Source: an uncultured Alphaproteobacteria bacterium
GTDB taxonomy: Bacteria > Pseudomonadota > Alphaproteobacteria > Micavibrionales > Micavibrionaceae
Reading direction: 5' to 3'
NCBI GenBank assembly: GCA_900696495.1
Contig: CAADGI010000014.1
Span: forward strand, 248,001-312,000
Length of the DNA stretch: 64,000 nucleotides
Below, one piece after another: positions 61,554-64,000 of the stretch. The notes under the pieces were generated by a model, which ran no database searches, was not told where the DNA came from, and worked only from the letters and a program-made list of their open reading frames with translations. Position numbers and translations under genes: made by a program. Position 1 is the first letter of the stretch. The number at the start of each line of letters is the position of its first letter.

Positions 61554-61929
61554 TTTCCACCAGCTCGCGTTCGTGTTCGATCAGTTCCTTCGCCACCTTC
61601 AGCGCCTTGTAATAGGTGCCGCTCATGATGTGGTCGTTGATCTGCATGAAGAAGAAGGCGGCGGAAGGCGAGGCGTGCTGAACCTCCTCGACCATGGCGA
61701 AATATTTTTTGTGATAATCGCCGGGCGTGCGCGAAAGATACATGCACTGGATCAGGAAATAGATCCGCTTGCACGGCGTGTCGGCCTGCTCCTCCTGCAT
61801 GACGTCTTTTTCGCGGATGATCGGCGCGTCGCCGGCGATATGCAGGCGGGCGCGCTGGCTGTCATTGGTGATGACGGCCTCGCCGATCAGTATTTTTTCT
61901 CCGGGTTTTAAATCGATGATCAGGCCCAT
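61534..61929 (-). CDS. flbT: Flagellin mRNA regulator FlbT
   Basis: 131 residues with the FlbT pattern: LKPGEKILIGEAVITND, then a D-rich PIIREKDVMQEEQADTPCKRIYF and LIQCMYL. In Caulobacter it binds the flagellin mRNA leader and lowers its translation until the hook is built. It forms an operon with flaF, downstream of the flagellin gene. Confidence 0.94.
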   Translation of the reverse strand: MGLIIDLKPGEKILIGEAVITNDSQRARLHIAGDAPIIREKDVMQEEQADTPCKRIYFLIQCMYLSRTPGDYHKKYFAMVEEVQHASPSAAFFFMQINDHIMSGTYYKALKVAKELIEHERELVENVLKKA

Positions 61930-62072
61930 CGGAATTCTTCCTTTCGCCCCCTTGGTTATAGCTTGGGGCTCGCAGCTTCTGCCACTCCTTATAGTATACC
62001 GCGAAAAGACCTAAAAAAAGGTGAAAGTAATGCTGATTTTATTGTCATTCCCGGGCGGATAACTTTTGTTCC

Positions 62073-62149
62073 GTCATTGCGAGCGAAGCGAAGCAATCCA
62101 GACTTCTAAATGGATTGCCGCGTCGGCCTTGCGGCCTCCTCGCGATGAC
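62073..62149. repeat. Palindromic element, family C
   Basis: GTCATTGCGAGCGAAGCGAAG at one end and CCTCCTCGCGATGAC at the other; between flagellin and flbT. Confidence 0.8.
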
Positions 62150-62160
62150 GATGCAAACGA

Positions 62161-62189
62161 AAAGGCCGGGAATTTCTTTCCCGGCCTTT
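62161..62189 (-). terminator. Terminator of the flagellin gene
   Basis: AAAGGCCGGGAA and TTCCCGGCCTTT form a 12-base stem; TTTTCGTTT follows on the minus strand. Confidence 0.85.
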
Positions 62190-62215
62190 GGTACCTAACT
62201 TTTTTTCTTTTGTTA

Positions 62216-63895
62216 TTAGAAGAGTCTGAGAACCGACTGTTGCGACTGCGCAGCCAGCGACAGGGCGGTGACGCCCAACTGCTGCCTGGTTTGCAGAGCC
62301 AGAAGGTTTGCGCCTTCTTCGTTCTGGTCGGCATTGACGAGGTCGCCCGCACCGGCTTTCAACGTCGCGATCGTGCTCTCCGTGAAGTCACGGCGAGTCT
62401 GGATGATCGACAGGCTGTTGGCTATGGTCGAACCGAAGTTACGAACCATATCCGTTGCTGTTAAGAGCTGATCAATTGACGTCTGAACACTACCCGCGTT
62501 TGTAAATGTCGCGGCAGTAATGCCCAAGCCGGCGGCAGTCAGATCCTGGCCAACTGTTTCCAGTGAGTTGCTGCGATCTTCGTTGAAGAAAGTCGTCAGC
62601 GTGTCGCCGCCGAGCAGGTTGACGCCGCGGAAGTTCGCGTCTTCAACCAGGGCGTCGATCTGATCGCGGATGGTGTTGAAGTCATCCTGGTAACGAGCCA
62701 AATCAGCGGCAGAGCCGGAGAAATTGAAACGTTCGCTCATATCGTCTGTGGCCAACGGCATGTTAGTGTCCGTCGGATATTCTGTTGCTGCAACAGATTG
62801 TGACGAACCGCTCCATCCGAAGTCAGCTTTGGTGTTGACTGCGTTCGAGTCCATTTCCAGCATGACGTAGCCAACAGAATCTGCATATTCCATTTCGATT
62901 CTGCCGGTAGTTGTGTTGAATCTGGCTACGACTTCGCCGCCGGTAACTGTGTTGTTGATGTTATCAACGATCTCCTGAATCGTTGTTCCGTCAACAATAG
63001 CTCCGGTGTCGTAAGTAATGCCGTCAATCGTCAGAATTAAGTTAGCGGAGTCCGTACCGGCACCGTCCAGGAAGCCGGCGCCTGAAGCTGTAGCGCTTGC
63101 CTCATAGAGACCGTTAACGGTAGCGGCAGCACTTGCTACAGAGTAGATAGTGCGACCGGCAATTGCTGTGCCACCCTGACGTTGGGCAGCAACGTTTTCT
63201 TCAGTGCCGATAAAGTGATCAAGACCAAGGAAAGCATAACCATCAGCGCCTAGCGAAGTTGTACCGTCCGAAATACGGATCGATGCGCCTTCTTCAAGGG
63301 ATGTGATGGTAAGTCTGCCGTTGTTGTCGACCGTTGCTCTAACATAAGGGTTGATGCTCGTGTTGGAGTTGATTTGGCTGGCAATGCTATAAACGGTGTC
63401 GGTAGCAACAAGGCTAATTTCCGTTGCACCGCCGCCCATCGTAACAATGGCACCGTTTGCGCGTACCACGCTGACAACAATATCGTCGCCAGCGGCAATC
63501 GTACCGCCGGAGTCAGCTGTAATGCTGTCAACATTACTCAAATCAACCGTACTCTTGATCTGGGCAAAGCCCGAAGCAGACAATGCAACCCCTTTGGCTT
63601 CGTCAGCCAGGGCGCTTGCCTGTTCCAAAAGGCTGGTCAAAGCCGTAACGCCCTTATCAGCTTCTTCGATCGTGCGGATCGAGAGGTTGATGCCATCGAG
63701 CAGGCGAGCGAGGTCGCCGGCGCGGTTGGTCAGGGATTGCGAGGTGAAGAACTGCTGGGGACCGTCAAGAGCGGAGTTGACCTTAAGACCGGTGGCCAGG
63801 CGAAGCTGGACCGTGTCGATCAATCTCTGAGTGCCTTGAAGGGAGAGAAGGTTATTCCGCAACGCTGCGGATAGTACGACGTCTGAAGAAGCCAT
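62216..63895 (-). CDS. Flagellin
   Basis: 559 residues with AGGAAAGGAAC before the ATG. The conserved N-terminal D0/D1 region (LRNNLLSLQGTQRLIDTVQLR, LATGLKVNSALDGP) and C-terminal region (RRDFTESTIATLKAGAGD, LLALQTRQQLGVTALSLA, ending SVLRLF) frame a long Ser/Thr/Gly/Asp-rich variable centre of about 300 residues. The ends are less canonical than those of E. coli FliC; the N-terminus lacks the NTN motif. FlbT and FlaF, which act on flagellin, are downstream. Only one flagellin gene is in this window. Confidence 0.92.
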   Translation of the reverse strand: MASSDVVLSAALRNNLLSLQGTQRLIDTVQLRLATGLKVNSALDGPQQFFTSQSLTNRAGDLARLLDGINLSIRTIEEADKGVTALTSLLEQASALADEAKGVALSASGFAQIKSTVDLSNVDSITADSGGTIAAGDDIVVSVVRANGAIVTMGGGATEISLVATDTVYSIASQINSNTSINPYVRATVDNNGRLTITSLEEGASIRISDGTTSLGADGYAFLGLDHFIGTEENVAAQRQGGTAIAGRTIYSVASAAATVNGLYEASATASGAGFLDGAGTDSANLILTIDGITYDTGAIVDGTTIQEIVDNINNTVTGGEVVARFNTTTGRIEMEYADSVGYVMLEMDSNAVNTKADFGWSGSSQSVAATEYPTDTNMPLATDDMSERFNFSGSAADLARYQDDFNTIRDQIDALVEDANFRGVNLLGGDTLTTFFNEDRSNSLETVGQDLTAAGLGITAATFTNAGSVQTSIDQLLTATDMVRNFGSTIANSLSIIQTRRDFTESTIATLKAGAGDLVNADQNEEGANLLALQTRQQLGVTALSLAAQSQQSVLRLF

Positions 63896-64000
63896 AGTTT
63901 AGTTCCTTTCCTAGGTTAACTTATGCGTCCTGCATAGGCCGAATACTTCGACCGTATTTTATTAGAATATACCATAAAAATGAAGGGAGCGTTAACGCCC

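Overview
The window comes from an alphaproteobacterium with a polar, cell-cycle-controlled flagellum. It holds CtrA, a ChpT-type phosphotransferase, FlbD, FlbT, FlaF and a TipF-like protein, a set that outside this class is essentially not found together. A Micavibrio-like or Rhodospirillales-like host would fit, but nothing here fixes the genus. Most genes lie on the minus strand and G+C is mid to high fifties by hand count (34/60 in a line of flhA), with a few AT-richer patches.

Layout. 1-4990: a giant protein of unknown function (at least 1475 residues, running off the left edge) preceded by a small membrane protein; a perfect CtrA box (TTAA-N7-TTAA) lies upstream at 5214-5228. 5280-14108: housekeeping and envelope genes (purH, a CheY-like regulator with chpT, a phosphomannomutase/phosphoglucomutase, galU, a J-domain membrane protein, an Xaa-Pro aminopeptidase, an exported protein). 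14234-18346: rpsU, two unknown gene pairs and yejF. 18312-28424: an arginine cluster, argH-argG-argF-(guanidine-modifying family gene)-argD-argB-argC-(P-loop protein), with a small GIY-YIG nuclease gene between argH and argG. 28718-35513: yqgE-like, yejE, yejB, a histidine-phosphatase-fold gene, kdsB and yejA, so the YejABEF peptide transporter is present but scattered. 35494-46000: a broken second GIY-YIG copy, a TipF-like degenerate EAL protein, pyrD, pgsA, an EEP-fold membrane protein, ctrA, a peptidoglycan-binding protein, fliI, fliJ. 44045-63895: the main flagellar region (fliK-like, flhG, flhF, flhA, flbD, fliN, fliH, fliG, fliF, a flaG-like gene, flaF, flbT, flagellin). Four AT-richer genes of unknown function sit between flhA and flhF, which are usually neighbours.

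How the parts fit. ChpT, CtrA, FlbD and TipF are the regulatory chain that in Caulobacter controls flagellum assembly, and FlbT/FlaF act on flagellin. The CtrA box suggests the giant-protein operon is tied to the same programme. The arginine genes cover acetylglutamate to arginine, but no recognisable N-acetylglutamate synthase is present.

The most striking feature is a dense set of about 27 palindromic elements of at least four sequence families. Most lie between genes, but three sit in frame inside coding sequence (argC, the fliK-like gene, flbD). Both GIY-YIG copies are bracketed by such palindromes, and the start and N-terminal part of the signal peptide of yejA are built from the 3' end of one GIY-YIG copy plus half a palindrome. 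That is the best candidate here for an undescribed system: a GIY-YIG nuclease as partner of a REP-like repeat family. No tRNA, rRNA, CRISPR array or insertion sequence was seen.
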